This document shows positions 43,289 to 43,366 of a stretch of DNA of 43,366 nt, piece by piece (the stretch's first letter is position 1; every line of letters begins with the position of its first letter). Made by a program: the position numbers and the translations under genes. Below the pieces are notes generated by a model. That model saw only the letters and a program-made list of their open reading frames with translations. It searched no databases and was not told where the DNA came from. Origin of the DNA: Algibacter sp. (lineage in GTDB: Bacteria > Bacteroidota > Bacteroidia > Flavobacteriales > Flavobacteriaceae); NCBI RefSeq assembly GCF_029245835.1, contig NZ_JAQWOO010000039.1, positions 1 to 43,366 on the forward strand. Reading direction: 5' to 3'.

Positions 43289-43366
43289 ATGAATCCAGAT
43301 TTACAAGACTATTCACATAAGCGCTTAAATATACTTACTAATGAATGGGTGTTGGTATCACCACAT
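43289..43366 (+). CDS. galT: UDP-glucose-hexose-1-phosphate uridylyltransferase, 5' end only
   Basis: The first 26 codons of a gene cut by the window edge, starting 3 nt after galK. The peptide has DYSHKRLNILTNEWVLVSPH, the usual N-terminus of GalT, which transfers UMP from UDP-glucose to galactose-1-phosphate. Position directly after galK supports the call. Nothing can be said about the rest of the protein. Confidence 0.85.
   Translation, partial: MNPDLQDYSHKRLNILTNEWVLVSPH

Noticed and set aside
1-43366. CRISPR arrays, tRNA or rRNA genes
   Set aside because: No regularly spaced short repeats and no recognisable tRNA or rRNA segments were seen on either strand; this was a visual reading, so a divergent tRNA could be missed.

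Overview
The window looks like a chromosomal or element-borne segment of a marine Flavobacteriia (Bacteroidota). The grounds are AT-rich DNA, a SusC/SusD pair, a hybrid two-component regulator (HTCS), a type IX secretion (T9SS) sorting tail, promoters of the TAnnTTTG type, and a BfmA/BtgA-MobB-TraG mobilisation block. I cannot name the species.

Layout. (1) 1-3230: a plus-strand mobilisation module (BfmA/BtgA-like protein, MobB/DUF5712-like relaxase, TraG/VirD4 coupling protein), preceded by a dense set of inverted and direct repeats that could be an oriT. (2) 3648-12127: a minus-strand carbohydrate operon reading GH78 alpha-L-rhamnosidase, beta-helix protein, S1 sulfatase, gene remnant, CE20-type esterase, small SGNH esterase. 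(3) 12315-13304: a frameshifted IS1595-type insertion sequence with an apparent 8-bp target duplication. (4) 13372-17721: an HTCS sensor-regulator on the minus strand. (5) 18113-26657, plus strand: a 1998-residue secreted protein (seven tandem ~165-aa repeats, a beta-helix, a ricin-like region, a T9SS tail) and a raffinose-synthase/SIP1-like GH36 protein. (6) 26670-28031: a decayed IS5-type element. (7) 28212-33142, minus strand: SusD and SusC, richer in G+C than their surroundings. (8) 33592-41059, plus strand: a phosphorylating L-rhamnose pathway: bifunctional rhamnulose-1-phosphate aldolase/lactaldehyde dehydrogenase, L-rhamnose isomerase, FGGY kinase, L-lactate dehydrogenase, NCS1-type permease. 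(9) 41223-43366: Leloir genes galM, galK and the start of galT.

How it fits together. Secreted or surface enzymes (esterases, sulfatase, rhamnosidase, beta-helix proteins, GH36) would trim an acetylated, sulfated glycan containing rhamnose and probably galactose. SusC/SusD would import oligosaccharides. Rhamnose would pass through isomerase, kinase and aldolase to dihydroxyacetone phosphate and L-lactaldehyde, then to L-lactate and pyruvate. Galactose would enter the Leloir pathway.

The most notable signal is regulatory. An 86-bp promoter/operator upstream of the GH78 operon (12306-12221, minus strand) is repeated upstream of the rhamnose operon (33463-33548, plus strand), about 21 kb away. 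By my hand alignment 75 of 86 positions match without gaps. Each copy has two AGTCA-centred half-sites 22 bp apart and a TAnnTTTG box at the same distance, which suits an AraC-type activator such as the HTCS encoded between them. This would tie polymer degradation and monosaccharide catabolism into one regulon.
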